Part shown: positions 20,524 through 29,009 of the stretch, piece by piece
Position numbering within the stretch: position 1 is the first letter of the stretch
Layout of the letters: every line of letters begins with the position of its first letter
Origin: Bdellovibrionales bacterium
GTDB lineage: Bacteria; Bdellovibrionota; UBA1018; CAIMNF01
Length of the DNA stretch: 64,000 nt
Reading direction: 5' to 3'
Assembly: GCA_947502835.1 (NCBI GenBank)
Contig: CANNBJ010000002.1
Span: 186,001-250,000 of the forward strand
Position numbers and translations under genes: made by a program
Notes under the pieces: generated by a model
Database searches by the model: none
Seen by the model: only the letters and a program-made list of their open reading frames with translations
Told to the model about the DNA's origin: nothing

Positions 20524-21633
20524 TTAGAGTCTCATGGGCATGATGACATAACAGTGGTTCTTCTGAGCCGCTGATTGAATCAGGCCTGGCTTGGTCTTAT
20601 CCTTGAAGTTGAACTCGATGTCCTCATCTTTCATGACTTCAAGGCAATCGAGGATGTACTTGGCGTTGAACCCGATTTCAAAGGTTTCGCCCTGATAACT
20701 CAACGTGATTTCATCCCTGGCTTCACCCATGTCAGGATTGGAGGACGCTACGGCCAGGATTCCGTCCTGGATACTCAGCTTCACTCCCTTGCTTTTTTCA
20801 TGAGCAAGCAGAGAAACCCTCTTTAGGGCTCCGAGGAGATCCTCTCTCCGCAGACGAACACTCTTGTCCAGGTTTTGCGGAATCACTTGCCTGTAATCGG
20901 GGTAATCCGCCTCGATGAGCCGAATGAACAAGTAGGCTTGCTCGGTTTTTGCGTAAAGATATCCTTTTTCAAATGCAATTCCGACGTTCTTCGTTCCTTG
21001 AATCATCTTGTGAAGTTCGGAGAGACCTTTGCTTGGAATGACTACTCCCCGTTTCAGTTCGATTGGCTTCGTGAATACCTCGTAATCAATATAGGAAAGC
21101 CGGTGACCATCCGTTGCAGTCATGCGAATCAGCGAGTTGGGGAGCACTTCCAAAAACACACCATTGAGATGATACCGGGTTGCATCCGTGGAAACAGCAA
21201 ACTCGGTCTTCGAGATCATTTCACTCATTCGATCTGAATTGGCGTACGTGTAATTCTTCTCATCAAACAGGGGAAGGGTGGGATAACCGTCCGCTGCAAT
21301 GCTCACTAAATTGAATCGCGCCTTTGAGCAGAAGATTTCAACCCAGTGATTCGGTTTGAGGTTGAAGTGCATGGTCTGATTGGGGAGTTCCTTGGTGATG
21401 TCGAGGATGTGCTTGGTTGGAAGAGTCATCCTCCCCGGTTGATCGATTTGCGCATCGAGATTGATTTGAATTCCAACTTCCAGGTCGGTTCCACTCAATG
21501 TGAGTTTCTGATTTCGGGTTTCAAATAGAATATTCCCGAGAATCTCCATTGTGTGTTTCTTCTCAATGACAGAGGAAATTTTTTGTAAGGCCGTTAACAG
21601 CTGATCCCTTTGAATACTGAACTTCATATTCAT
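20524..21633 (-). CDS. dnaN: DNA polymerase III beta sliding clamp
   Basis: A 369-residue processivity clamp made of three similar domains. The start of domain I (MKFSIQRDQLLTALQKISSVIE), the TDLEVGI strand and the conserved C-terminal VIMPMRL, which contributes to the partner-binding pocket, are all visible. An ATG at 21627 (second Met) is an equally plausible start. It is separated from dnaA by the 550-base oriC candidate, and dnaA, dnaN and recF share orientation. Confidence 0.97.
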   Translation of the reverse strand: MNMKFSIQRDQLLTALQKISSVIEKKHTMEILGNILFETRNQKLTLSGTDLEVGIQINLDAQIDQPGRMTLPTKHILDITKELPNQTMHFNLKPNHWVEIFCSKARFNLVSIAADGYPTLPLFDEKNYTYANSDRMSEMISKTEFAVSTDATRYHLNGVFLEVLPNSLIRMTATDGHRLSYIDYEVFTKPIELKRGVVIPSKGLSELHKMIQGTKNVGIAFEKGYLYAKTEQAYLFIRLIEADYPDYRQVIPQNLDKSVRLRREDLLGALKRVSLLAHEKSKGVKLSIQDGILAVASSNPDMGEARDEITLSYQGETFEIGFNAKYILDCLEVMKDEDIEFNFKDKTKPGLIQSAAQKNHCYVIMPMRL

Positions 21634-22183
21634 TCACCACCTTGAGTGGGAAATGACTCTCATAAAAACATATATATATAAAGATCTTAGTAGCATTAGT
21701 GCTGTGAATGCGGTGGATAAACGGACAAGGGTTCGATTTTATTCATTTATTAAAAAAAAATCCGGTGAAAAGGGTCTGGGGCATAAAAATCGGGATTTTG
21801 TGGACAGTCTGGAGACGGGTCTCCTTGGGACATTTTTGGGACTTTTCCACCCAACCATTCACCAGTTTTTGACGGACTGATTTACTTTGTCCTAAGGTGG
21901 CTAATGATTTTCTGAAGAATTCCACCAACACTAGGGGAAACCCCGGTGAATCCTTGGTGGAGTGGGTGTTGATGATTTTGAAGTTGTCCACCAAACCCAG
22001 AATTAGTGCATAAATACATGAAATGATTAATTTAAATAATCAACCATGCAGGGGGAGGATGGTGAATGAATTTAGTGGATACTCTGAATAGTCAAAAGCT
22101 TTTCAGTGGTTAAGGTGGAGTATCCACTCCTGCTTCAACAGAAGAATGGGTCTGGATGGGCTTTTTACGGCAGAGGGGAGAAG
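21634..22183. other. Candidate chromosomal replication origin (oriC), dnaN-dnaA intergenic region
   Basis: The only gene-free stretch over 500 bases. It holds clustered DnaA-box-like nonamers with core TCCAC. Plus-strand boxes: TTTTCCACC 21843-21851, AATTCCACC 21918-21926, TTGTCCACC 21984-21992 and GTATCCACT 22120-22128. Minus-strand boxes: TTATCCACC 21712-21720, CTGTCCACA 21799-21807 and GTATCCACT 22074-22082. Weaker copies lie at 21956-21964 and 22114-22122. AT-rich tracts that could serve as the unwinding element are at 21661-21690 (a TATATATATA run), 21736-21761 and 22001-22042. Most boxes end in C where the common consensus TTATCCACA ends in A. No convincing protein-coding frame is seen here. 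Confidence 0.8.
22074..22128. repeat. Inverted pair of GTATCCACT boxes next to dnaA end
   Basis: Nonamer AGTGGATAC at 22074-22082 and its exact inverse GTATCCACT at 22120-22128 face each other across 37 bases. Both carry the TATCCAC core of a DnaA box. The second also pairs with the GGTGGAGTA immediately before it (22114-22122). Confidence 0.6.
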
Positions 22184-23617
22184 CTAGAGTTGTTCCCGAA
22201 TGGATTCAATGTTTCGCTTCAGTTCCGGGTCTGTTTCAAGCTCGGATTCAATTTTTTGATGGGCGTGAACGGCCGTGGAATGGTCTTTTCCGAAGATTTG
22301 CCCAATCTCGCGGAATCCGAGACTCGTGTACCGACGGATCAAGGACATGGCAATCTGTCTCGGAAGGGCAAAATTTTTCGCTCTCGAAACCCCTTTGAGG
22401 TCCTTCATCTTGATTTGAAAGTGCCGGGCAACCGCATTCAGAATCATCTCTACAGTATATTCCTGGCCTTCTTCCGGAATGGAGTTTTGAAGCACCTGTT
22501 TGGCCAGATCCAAGGTGATCTCCGAGCCGGTGAGGGAAGCATACTGTTGGAGTTTGACAAGGGCGCCGTGAAGGTTGCGTACGGTATCTTTCACATAGGT
22601 GCCCAAGAAAGTGGCGACCTCATCCGGAAGGTAAATGTCATCTGATTCCGCTTTGGCTTTCAGAATTGCAATTCGAGTTTCGATTTCCGGAGGGCGAATA
22701 TCAGCGACGAGACCCATTTCAAAACGGGTGCGGATCCGCTCCTCAAGTCCATCAATGTCCTTGGGTGCCTTGTCCGAGGTAAGAACAATCATCTTCTTCA
22801 TGCTTACCAGCGTGTTGAATGTATGGATGAACTCCTCCTCGGAACGGTCCTTTCCCACGATGAACTGGACGTCATCAATGAGAAGAAGGTCGACATTTTC
22901 CCTGTATTTTGACCTGAATTCACCGGGCTTTTTGTGTTGGAGGCTCTCGATGAACTCGTTCACGAAATTTTCAGCCGAGATGAAATACACGCGAATGTGG
23001 GGATTCTTTCTGCGAATGTGATTGCCGATGGCATGGAGCAGATGGGTCTTCCCGACAGCGGGCTGTCCGTAAATGAACAATGGATTGAATTGAGCAGCAG
23101 GGTTTTCCGCCGTTGAGAATGCGGAAGCGTAGGCGAATTGATTTGAGGGGCCCACGATGTAGTTGTCAAATGTGAGATTCGGGTCAACCCGGTCTTCAAG
23201 GGAGGCGTGAGACTTTGAATGGAACGACGCTTGCGCGGGCCCGGGGGGCTTCAGGGGACCCAGCGACTCGATGTCCAGCGGGCGGGGGGGGGCAAGTGGA
23301 TTCATCTCAACAGATTGAAAGGACTTGGGTTTTTCTGTCTCCTGCGCTTTTCCACCGTGGTCAATTTCGATCAGAACTTCGCAGGCTTCTCCCAAAACCT
23401 TGGTAACGGCGGATTCGATTTCGTCCCTAAAGGTGGATTGAATAAAGTTCTTATAAAATTGATTAGGTGCAAAAAGGATGATTTTCACCCTTCCCGGTCC
23501 CAAGCGTTCCGCTTTTCCCCATTTCAGGGAATCGAGCCAAAACTTCACTTCTCCGGCATCGTGATGATTCACGAGGATGTTGTGGTACGTAGATGTCCAA
23601 AGGTTCGTTTGATTCAT
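22184..23617 (-). CDS. dnaA: Chromosomal replication initiator DnaA
   Basis: A 477-residue AAA+ initiator. Domain I spans about 1-90; a Pro-rich linker follows to about 145 (PLAPPRPL, PLKPPGPAQA). The AAA+ core has Walker A GQPAVGKTH at 184-192 (most DnaA have GGVGLGKTH), Walker B LLLIDDVQF and the arginine-finger region EERIRTRFEMGL. Domain IV has the DNA-binding signature KDHSTAVHAHQKIE (usual form xDHTTVxHAxxKI). Length and order are normal. It reads toward the oriC candidate, with dnaN following. A box-like CGATCCACC lies upstream at 23686-23694, which would allow autoregulation. Confidence 0.98.
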   Translation of the reverse strand: MNQTNLWTSTYHNILVNHHDAGEVKFWLDSLKWGKAERLGPGRVKIILFAPNQFYKNFIQSTFRDEIESAVTKVLGEACEVLIEIDHGGKAQETEKPKSFQSVEMNPLAPPRPLDIESLGPLKPPGPAQASFHSKSHASLEDRVDPNLTFDNYIVGPSNQFAYASAFSTAENPAAQFNPLFIYGQPAVGKTHLLHAIGNHIRRKNPHIRVYFISAENFVNEFIESLQHKKPGEFRSKYRENVDLLLIDDVQFIVGKDRSEEEFIHTFNTLVSMKKMIVLTSDKAPKDIDGLEERIRTRFEMGLVADIRPPEIETRIAILKAKAESDDIYLPDEVATFLGTYVKDTVRNLHGALVKLQQYASLTGSEITLDLAKQVLQNSIPEEGQEYTVEMILNAVARHFQIKMKDLKGVSRAKNFALPRQIAMSLIRRYTSLGFREIGQIFGKDHSTAVHAHQKIESELETDPELKRNIESIREQL

Positions 23618-23685
23618 GAAAGCAATCCCGATTCAATTGAGTTGGGTGAGGCTAGCACGAGATCTTGGAAGTGACAAAGGGTTTG

Positions 23686-23694
23686 GTGGATCGT
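23686..23694 (-). promoter_or_regulatory. DnaA-box-like site between dnaA and rpmH
   Basis: CGATCCACC on the minus strand matches the TCCACC core of the boxes in the dnaN-dnaA region. It lies about 70 bases upstream of the dnaA start and five bases before the rpmH -35 element. It could therefore affect both divergent promoters. This is a single short match, so confidence is modest. Confidence 0.4.
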
Positions 23695-23698
23695 TTGG

Positions 23699-23728
23699 TT
23701 GACAAATACCCAAGAGTTCCAGTAAAAC
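23699..23728 (+). promoter_or_regulatory. Probable sigma-70 promoter of rpmH-rnpA-yidD-yidC
   Basis: TTGACA at 23699-23704 is a perfect -35. After 18 bases, TAAAAC at 23723-23728 is a fair -10. The leader to the rpmH ATG is about 30 bases, with AAAGGA as the ribosome binding site. Confidence 0.6.
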
Positions 23729-23764
23729 TTGCTTTCTACAAATTTTGAGACAAAGGATTAAGTC

Positions 23765-23914
23765 ATGAAACGCACATTTCAACCCTCCCGGAAAAAGAGA
23801 ACGAAAACCCATGGTTTCCGCGCCCGCATGGCGACAGCCAATGGCCAGAAGGTTCTGAAGCGCCGTCGCGCACGGGGAAGAAAAAACCTCGTTCCCACTG
23901 TTGCTTCCAAGTAA
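23765..23914 (+). CDS. rpmH: 50S ribosomal protein L34
   Basis: A 49-residue basic protein of the large ribosomal subunit. It starts [20 protein letters not shown] and continues with the conserved [20 protein letters not shown]. Length and sequence are typical, with a short C-terminal extension (NLVPTVASK). It starts the plus-strand run leaving the origin region and is followed by rnpA after 17 bases, the classic dnaA/rpmH/rnpA arrangement. Confidence 0.97.
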   Translation: MKRTFQPSRKKRTKTHGFRARMATANGQKVLKRRRARGRKNLVPTVASK

Positions 23915-23931
23915 TCGAATCTCCACCAAAC

Positions 23932-24270
23932 ATGGATTTTCCCAAGACCGTTCGGGTGCGCTCTCGGAGAGAGTATCTCCGTTTTTTTGATGGGAGCCAA
24001 GTGAAGCGCTTAGGGGCCTGCACGCTCTTCTGGATTCCCGGATCACAGGCCCAGGCCCGGCTCGGGATCACGATCAAGGCAAGGGTAAACAGCGTCTATC
24101 GCAACAAACTGAAGCGTCAGATTCGGGAGAGTTTCCGCAATCACCGAGGCAGTCTTGGGAGTTTTGACTTCAATGTCGTGGTGCCGGGGAGCTTTCGGGT
24201 GGATCACACTTCACCCGGCAGGGTCCGGAAGGCGCTCGAGGAAACATGGAAAAATGTCGGTGTTTTTTAG
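23932..24270 (+). CDS. rnpA: Ribonuclease P protein component
   Basis: A 112-residue basic protein that binds the RNase P RNA and aids 5' maturation of tRNA precursors. The family's RNR-type motif appears as [14 protein letters not shown] near residues 63-76, preceded by the strand [12 protein letters not shown]. Overall divergence is typical for this family. Its end overlaps the start of yidD by 17 bases. The RNase P RNA itself was not found in the window. Confidence 0.93.
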   Translation: MDFPKTVRVRSRREYLRFFDGSQVKRLGACTLFWIPGSQAQARLGITIKARVNSVYRNKLKRQIRESFRNHRGSLGSFDFNVVVPGSFRVDHTSPGRVRKALEETWKNVGVF

Positions 24271-24484
24271 TGTTTATCGAAAAGTTGTCTCCCCGGTTTG
24301 GCATTTCGTGTCGCGCACAATCGGCGGGAATCCCTTGTGCGGTTGTCGTTTCGAGCCAACGTGTTCTGTGTATGCGGAAGGAGCGATCCGCGAATTTGGT
24401 GTTTTCAGAGGAGGCATGAAAGCCGCGATTCGGCTCTCAAGATGCCATCCTTTCTCAGGTTCTGGAGGTTATGATCCGTTATGA
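24254..24484 (+). CDS. yidD: Membrane protein insertion efficiency factor YidD
   Basis: A 76-residue protein that assists YidC-dependent insertion and associates with the inner membrane through an amphipathic N-terminus ([19 protein letters not shown]). The conserved core is complete: [19 protein letters not shown] and [13 protein letters not shown]. The ATG at 24254 lies inside the end of rnpA; the frame is open further upstream, but family length supports this start. The stop overlaps the yidC ATG by four bases. Confidence 0.93.
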   Translation: MSVFFSVYRKVVSPVWHFVSRTIGGNPLCGCRFEPTCSVYAEGAIREFGVFRGGMKAAIRLSRCHPFSGSGGYDPL

Positions 24485-25947
24485 ATAAATGTGTAAGTCT
24501 TGTTTTTGTCAGCTTGTTTTTCGTGTTCAAGACAACTCCTTTGGTGGCCGCACCAACAGAGATGAGCCTGAGTGGTTCGACCCTTTCCGTGGGAGAGGGA
24601 CCTCTTTGGATTCAATCCTGGCGGCTGAAAGAAGGAACGGGAATCGATTTGAACACAGTGTCCGGACTGGATGGCGCAAATCTGATTCTTACCTTCAGTG
24701 GAGATGAGTTCGCGTACCTGAATGGCGCGATCCAGCCGGAGGTGAGGAAGCTTTCTGACGACCGGGTTGAGTGGCTTTTTCAAGATTCCAACGTTGAGTA
24801 TCGCCGAACCTATGAGGTGAGCGGCGACGGGGTTCGGGTGAGTGCAAACATCAAGTTCAAGAACAAGGCTCCGGGCAAGGCCTATTTGAGCTTTGTCGGC
24901 CAAGGGTTCGGAGTGGTGAATACGGATGGAATCAAAACGCATCCTGAAAAGAGCGACCGCGAGGTGCTGGTGTATGCCGACAACAAGCTTGAGCGCCAGA
25001 GGGTGGAGAAGTCCGAGGAGCGTACGGTGGTAAAGGGAACACCAAAGTGGTTCGGTCTCGGGAGCCGTTATTTTCTCTTCGGCGTTCTGCCTGAAAAGAC
25101 AGTAGCAGATGAGTTTTTTTACGAGGTTCTTGAAGGGCAAGCCGGGGGAGAGTCTTTGGTTCGGGGCGCTCTTCAGTTGCCGGTAAGTCAGAACGAAGTG
25201 AATGCCACTGTGAGACTTGCGTTTTTGCCGAAACGCCTGGATGCCCTGAAGCGGGTGGATCCGACTCTCGATCTGTCGGTTGATCTCGGATTTTTTACCA
25301 TCATCGCCTATCCCATTTTGAAGATCCTGCTCTTCATCCACAAGTTTGTTGGAAACTACGGAATTGCCATCATCATTTTAACCATTCTCATCAAGATCAT
25401 GACCTTCCCCCTGGTTGTGAAGAGCATGAAGGGGATGAAAAAAATGGCTGAGTTCCAGCCGAAGATGAAAGCATTGCAGGAAAAGCACAAGGACGACAAA
25501 GCGGCATTGAATCTTGAGATGATGGCTCTCATGAAGCAGTCGGGATACAACCCGATGGCCGGTTGTCTGCCGATGTTGCTCCAGATGCCCATCTTCTTCG
25601 CACTGTACCAGGTCTTGAATTCTGCGCAGGAACTCTATGGAGCCCCGTTCGCATTTTGGATCAAGGATCTGTCCATTCAGGATCCTCTGTACATCACGCC
25701 GATCCTGATGTCGGTGGTGATGTTTCTTCAGCAGAAGCTCACCCCGCCGTCCCCCGGCATGGATCCGGCTCAGAGGAAAATGATGATGTTCATGCCGCTC
25801 ATCTTCGGAGTGTTCATGTTGGCAACACCCTCTGGTCTTTGTGTTTATATGCTGGTCAATTCAATTGTCAGTGTAATCCAGCAGCAGTACCTCAACAAAA
25901 AGCTTGGAGTGCCCGGGAATGCCGCAAGCATGGCAACCAGCTTCTAA
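24481..25947 (+). CDS. yidC: Membrane protein insertase YidC
   Basis: A 488-residue inner-membrane insertase acting alone or with SecYEG. It has an N-terminal signal-anchor helix (residues about 5-23), a periplasmic beta domain (about 25-255) and five core membrane helices from about 275. The core has the first helix pair with [15 protein letters not shown], a cytoplasmic hairpin ([20 protein letters not shown]), [19 protein letters not shown] and the closing [12 protein letters not shown]. The periplasmic domain is somewhat shorter than in enteric YidC. It overlaps yidD and mnmE. Confidence 0.97.
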   Translation: MNKCVSLVFVSLFFVFKTTPLVAAPTEMSLSGSTLSVGEGPLWIQSWRLKEGTGIDLNTVSGLDGANLILTFSGDEFAYLNGAIQPEVRKLSDDRVEWLFQDSNVEYRRTYEVSGDGVRVSANIKFKNKAPGKAYLSFVGQGFGVVNTDGIKTHPEKSDREVLVYADNKLERQRVEKSEERTVVKGTPKWFGLGSRYFLFGVLPEKTVADEFFYEVLEGQAGGESLVRGALQLPVSQNEVNATVRLAFLPKRLDALKRVDPTLDLSVDLGFFTIIAYPILKILLFIHKFVGNYGIAIIILTILIKIMTFPLVVKSMKGMKKMAEFQPKMKALQEKHKDDKAALNLEMMALMKQSGYNPMAGCLPMLLQMPIFFALYQVLNSAQELYGAPFAFWIKDLSIQDPLYITPILMSVVMFLQQKLTPPSPGMDPAQRKMMMFMPLIFGVFMLATPSGLCVYMLVNSIVSVIQQQYLNKKLGVPGNAASMATSF

Positions 25948-27355
25948 GGAGAGGCATTTCGACGCTTCAGGGTATTTCTCCAATCGAACGATCGTGGCAT
26001 TGACCACCCCGCCCGGGGGGGCGCTGTGCGGAGTCAGGATCTCAGGACCTGCGGCGATGGAGATCGGCTCCAGGCTTGGAGCCTTGCAGTTCACCCGTGA
26101 GGACCACAGAAGGGCTCGACGTGTTTGGATTCGAGATGGGTCAGGTGCTCACTTGGATGAGTGCATCTTGTTGCCATTTTTCTCACCCCATTCATTTACC
26201 GGGGAAGACTCGATCGAGCTGTTTCTGCACGGAAGTCCCATGATCGCCCAGCGGGTGTTGGAAGAATGTTTCGTCCATGGCGCCAGGCTCGCTCTTCCCG
26301 GGGAATTTTCCTTTCGGGCCGTGAAAAACGGCAAGCTGCAGCTGTCACAGGCCGAAGCGGTGAAAGAGTTGATTGCGGCGGACAACGACTTCTCCTTGGA
26401 GTTGGCGCTTGAAAAACTCGCGGGCTCACAGCACGAATTGGTAAAGCGGGTTCATGGCGACCTTTTGCAGCTGTGTACACTTTCGGAAGCGGGGATCGAT
26501 TTTTCCGATCAGGATCTTGAAGAGGTTTCTCTGCCGAGACTCAAGGAAAGATTGAGACTGGTGGTGAGCTCCCTTGAGGCGCTGCGGGGAAGCTTTGATC
26601 GGGGCAGACGGTTTCGGGACGGGATTCCTGTTTGCATATTCGGGCTTCCCAATGCGGGGAAATCCTCTTTTTTCAATTCTCTTTTGGGAGAGGACCGCTC
26701 CATTGTTTCTGAGATCGCCGGTACCACGCGCGATGTGGTTCGAGAAAGGATCAACCTTCGAGGCGAGGCAGGACAGGTTGCTTTCCGTCTTTCGGATACG
26801 GCGGGACTTCGGGTGTCCTCGGACTTGGTGGAGGGTCTCGGGATCGAACGGTCGATCCAGGCCGCCCGGGAGTCGGATCTGGTGGTGGTTGTAATTGACG
26901 GATTGAACTCGAATTTGGAGGAGCTCAAAACCCAGTTTGAAATGGTTCCTTGTGAAGGGAAGCAGGTCGTCTTGGTAGTGTCCAAGGCGGATCTGCTTTC
27001 ACAGGATGCGCGCGAGAGCGCTCATGCCGCCGTTCGCGCCAGTTTTGGAATTGACCCATTGTTTGTTTCCTCGCGGTCTCTCGAAGGGGTGAAAGAGGTT
27101 GCCGCGAAAATGGCGGATCTTGCATCAACTCTTTTGCGGCGAGGTCGCGGCGAGGTGGTGCTGACCCAAGTGGAGCATGTAAGGGCAGTTGAGTCGTCGC
27201 TTCAGATCCTGGAACGGGCAAGCGGTGCATTCGACCTTGTGCTGTTTGCGAGCGATGTCCGGCACGCAATGAACGCACTCGGGCCCTTGACGGGAGAAAC
27301 GCTGCCGGATGATGTGTTGGGCAAGATTTTTTCGGATTTTTGCATAGGAAAATAA
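25919..27355 (+). CDS. mnmE: tRNA modification GTPase MnmE
   Basis: With MnmG it places the (carboxymethyl)aminomethyl group on wobble U34. It contains the N-terminal folate-binding fold (IVALTTPPGGALCGVRISG). The G domain has G1 GLPNAGKSS near 242, the GTTRD loop, DTAGLR and SKAD. The protein ends in CIGK, whose cysteine is conserved. The start is uncertain. ATG 25919 has GGAG nine bases upstream and gives 478 residues; a TTG at 25904 and a GTG at 25994 are alternatives. The 5' end overlaps yidC by 29 bases. mnmG lies about 6.5 kb downstream on the same strand. Confidence 0.95.
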   Translation: MPQAWQPASKERHFDASGYFSNRTIVALTTPPGGALCGVRISGPAAMEIGSRLGALQFTREDHRRARRVWIRDGSGAHLDECILLPFFSPHSFTGEDSIELFLHGSPMIAQRVLEECFVHGARLALPGEFSFRAVKNGKLQLSQAEAVKELIAADNDFSLELALEKLAGSQHELVKRVHGDLLQLCTLSEAGIDFSDQDLEEVSLPRLKERLRLVVSSLEALRGSFDRGRRFRDGIPVCIFGLPNAGKSSFFNSLLGEDRSIVSEIAGTTRDVVRERINLRGEAGQVAFRLSDTAGLRVSSDLVEGLGIERSIQAARESDLVVVVIDGLNSNLEELKTQFEMVPCEGKQVVLVVSKADLLSQDARESAHAAVRASFGIDPLFVSSRSLEGVKEVAAKMADLASTLLRRGRGEVVLTQVEHVRAVESSLQILERASGAFDLVLFASDVRHAMNALGPLTGETLPDDVLGKIFSDFCIGK

Positions 27356-27364
27356 GGAGACCGG

Positions 27365-28219
27365 ATGATGACAATCGAGTGTATTGGCGTGATTGGAGCA
27401 GGACAAATGGGGCAGGGAATTGCCCAGACGGCGGCGCAAAGCGGCTTCGGCGTTTGTTTGGCTGATCGGGATATTGAAGTTGCGCGTAAGGCTGTGGAGA
27501 GAATCGGGGCACAGCTCGAGAAGTTGGTTGCAAAGCAGAAACTGAGTTCCGAGCAAGCGGCGGCAGTGCTCGCGAACCTGCGCGCGGTGGAGAGTTTGGG
27601 TGATCTGAAGGACTGTGATCTGGTGATCGAGGCTGTTTCGGAAAACCTCGACCTGAAAAAGAAGATCTGGAGGGAGGTGGATGCCGTATCGAAACCTTCG
27701 GCCATTTTCGCTTCAAATACGTCTTCGATCAGCATTACCGAGTTGGCCGCGGGGACCCGTCGATCTGGACAGTTTGCCGGAATGCACTTCATGAATCCGG
27801 TGCCGGTCATGAAGCTGGTGGAGGGAATTCGAGGGATCCAGACCACGGATGAGACGTTCAACCTGATCCGCGGGGTGGCCGAAAAAATGGGAAAGACCTT
27901 CGTCGTGGCGAGGGACATGCCGGGATTCGCAGTGAACCGGATTCTCATGCCCATGATCAATGAGGCGGTTTACGCGCTCTATGAGGGCGTGGCATCCGTT
28001 GAGGACATTGATACTGCGATGAGGCTCGGGACAAACCAGCCAATGGGACCGCTTACTCTCGCCGACTTCATCGGCCTGGATACGTGTTTGGCGATCATGG
28101 AGGTTTTGTTCGAAGGCTTCGGCGACACCAAATACCGGCCATGCCCATTGCTTCGCCAATATGTAACGGCCGGATGGCTTGGTAAAAAATCAGGTCGGGG
28201 ATTTTACAAATATGAGTGA
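27365..28219 (+). CDS. 3-hydroxyacyl-CoA (3-hydroxybutyryl-CoA) dehydrogenase
   Basis: A 284-residue NAD(P)-dependent enzyme interconverting acetoacetyl-CoA-type and 3-hydroxyacyl-CoA substrates. The nucleotide-binding motif GVIGAGQMGQGIAQ is at 8-21. The catalytic His141-Glu153 pair is in GMHFMNPVP and LVEGI. SNTSS and DMPGFAVNRIL are also conserved. The stand-alone short form matches Hbd/PaaH enzymes, which favour C4 substrates. It is the first of the acyl-CoA block and starts nine bases after mnmE. The crotonase gene overlaps its end by eight bases. Confidence 0.93.
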   Translation: MMTIECIGVIGAGQMGQGIAQTAAQSGFGVCLADRDIEVARKAVERIGAQLEKLVAKQKLSSEQAAAVLANLRAVESLGDLKDCDLVIEAVSENLDLKKKIWREVDAVSKPSAIFASNTSSISITELAAGTRRSGQFAGMHFMNPVPVMKLVEGIRGIQTTDETFNLIRGVAEKMGKTFVVARDMPGFAVNRILMPMINEAVYALYEGVASVEDIDTAMRLGTNQPMGPLTLADFIGLDTCLAIMEVLFEGFGDTKYRPCPLLRQYVTAGWLGKKSGRGFYKYE

Positions 28220-29009
28220 CATTTTGAGAGAGGAAATCGCCGGGGAAGGGGTCCTTGAGCTGAGTATTCACCGGCCCGAGTCGCTCAACGCACTGAATAT
28301 CCAGGTCCTTGAGGAGCTCAGAAAAAAGCTCGAGTTCATTGCAAAAGAGGAGAGCGTGCGGGTTTTGATTTTGCGCGGGGCCGGCGAAAAAGCGTTTGTG
28401 GCGGGGGCTGACATTTTGGAAATGCAGAAGATGAACCGCTCAGAGGCGGCTCGCTTTTCGCGACTCGGGCATGAGGTTTGTTTGCTTTTGGAGCAGATGC
28501 CGAAAGTCACGATCGCCGCGGTTCACGGGTTTGCTCTCGGGGGAGGGACGGAGTTGGCCCTCGCATGTGATTTCATTCTTGCGAGTGAAAAAGCCCAGTT
28601 TGGTCTTCCTGAGGTGAGTCTTGGCGTAATCCCGGGATTCGGGGGAACGATTCGCCTGTCACGCAATCTTGGCGTGGCTCGTGCCAAGGAGTTGATTTTT
28701 TCGGGGGATCGAATCAAAGCGGACGAGGCAAACCAGCTGGGATTGATCCGCAAAGTACTCTCGCACGATGGCTTTTTTGATCAGGTTCGTGCTTTTGCGA
28801 CAAAGATTTCCGGCAATTCCCTGGATGCGATCGTTGCGGGAAAACGTCTCCTGAACGAGTTCGAGGAAAGTGCGGGGATTTATCCGAAAGTGGATGCGGA
28901 ATCCCACAGGTTTTCATCTCTCTTTGAAACAGTCGACCAGAAGGAGGGCATGGCGGCTTTTTCTGAAAAGCGGTCTCCGAGGTTCAGGGGAATGAGGGGC
29001 AGTGCGTGA
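28212..29009 (+). CDS. Enoyl-CoA hydratase / crotonase
   Basis: A 265-residue hydratase adding water to trans-2-enoyl-CoA (crotonyl-CoA in a C4 route). Both catalytic glutamates are present: Glu114 (GGTELALACD) and Glu134 (FGLPEVSLGVIPGFGG). The oxyanion-hole segments are AGADI near 64-68 and ALGGG near 108-112. The two glutamates argue for hydratase rather than isomerase activity. The ATG at 28212 is used; upstream frame extends into the preceding gene. It ends by overlapping the GTG of the glycosyltransferase. Confidence 0.93.
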   Translation: MSDILREEIAGEGVLELSIHRPESLNALNIQVLEELRKKLEFIAKEESVRVLILRGAGEKAFVAGADILEMQKMNRSEAARFSRLGHEVCLLLEQMPKVTIAAVHGFALGGGTELALACDFILASEKAQFGLPEVSLGVIPGFGGTIRLSRNLGVARAKELIFSGDRIKADEANQLGLIRKVLSHDGFFDQVRAFATKISGNSLDAIVAGKRLLNEFEESAGIYPKVDAESHRFSSLFETVDQKEGMAAFSEKRSPRFRGMRGSA

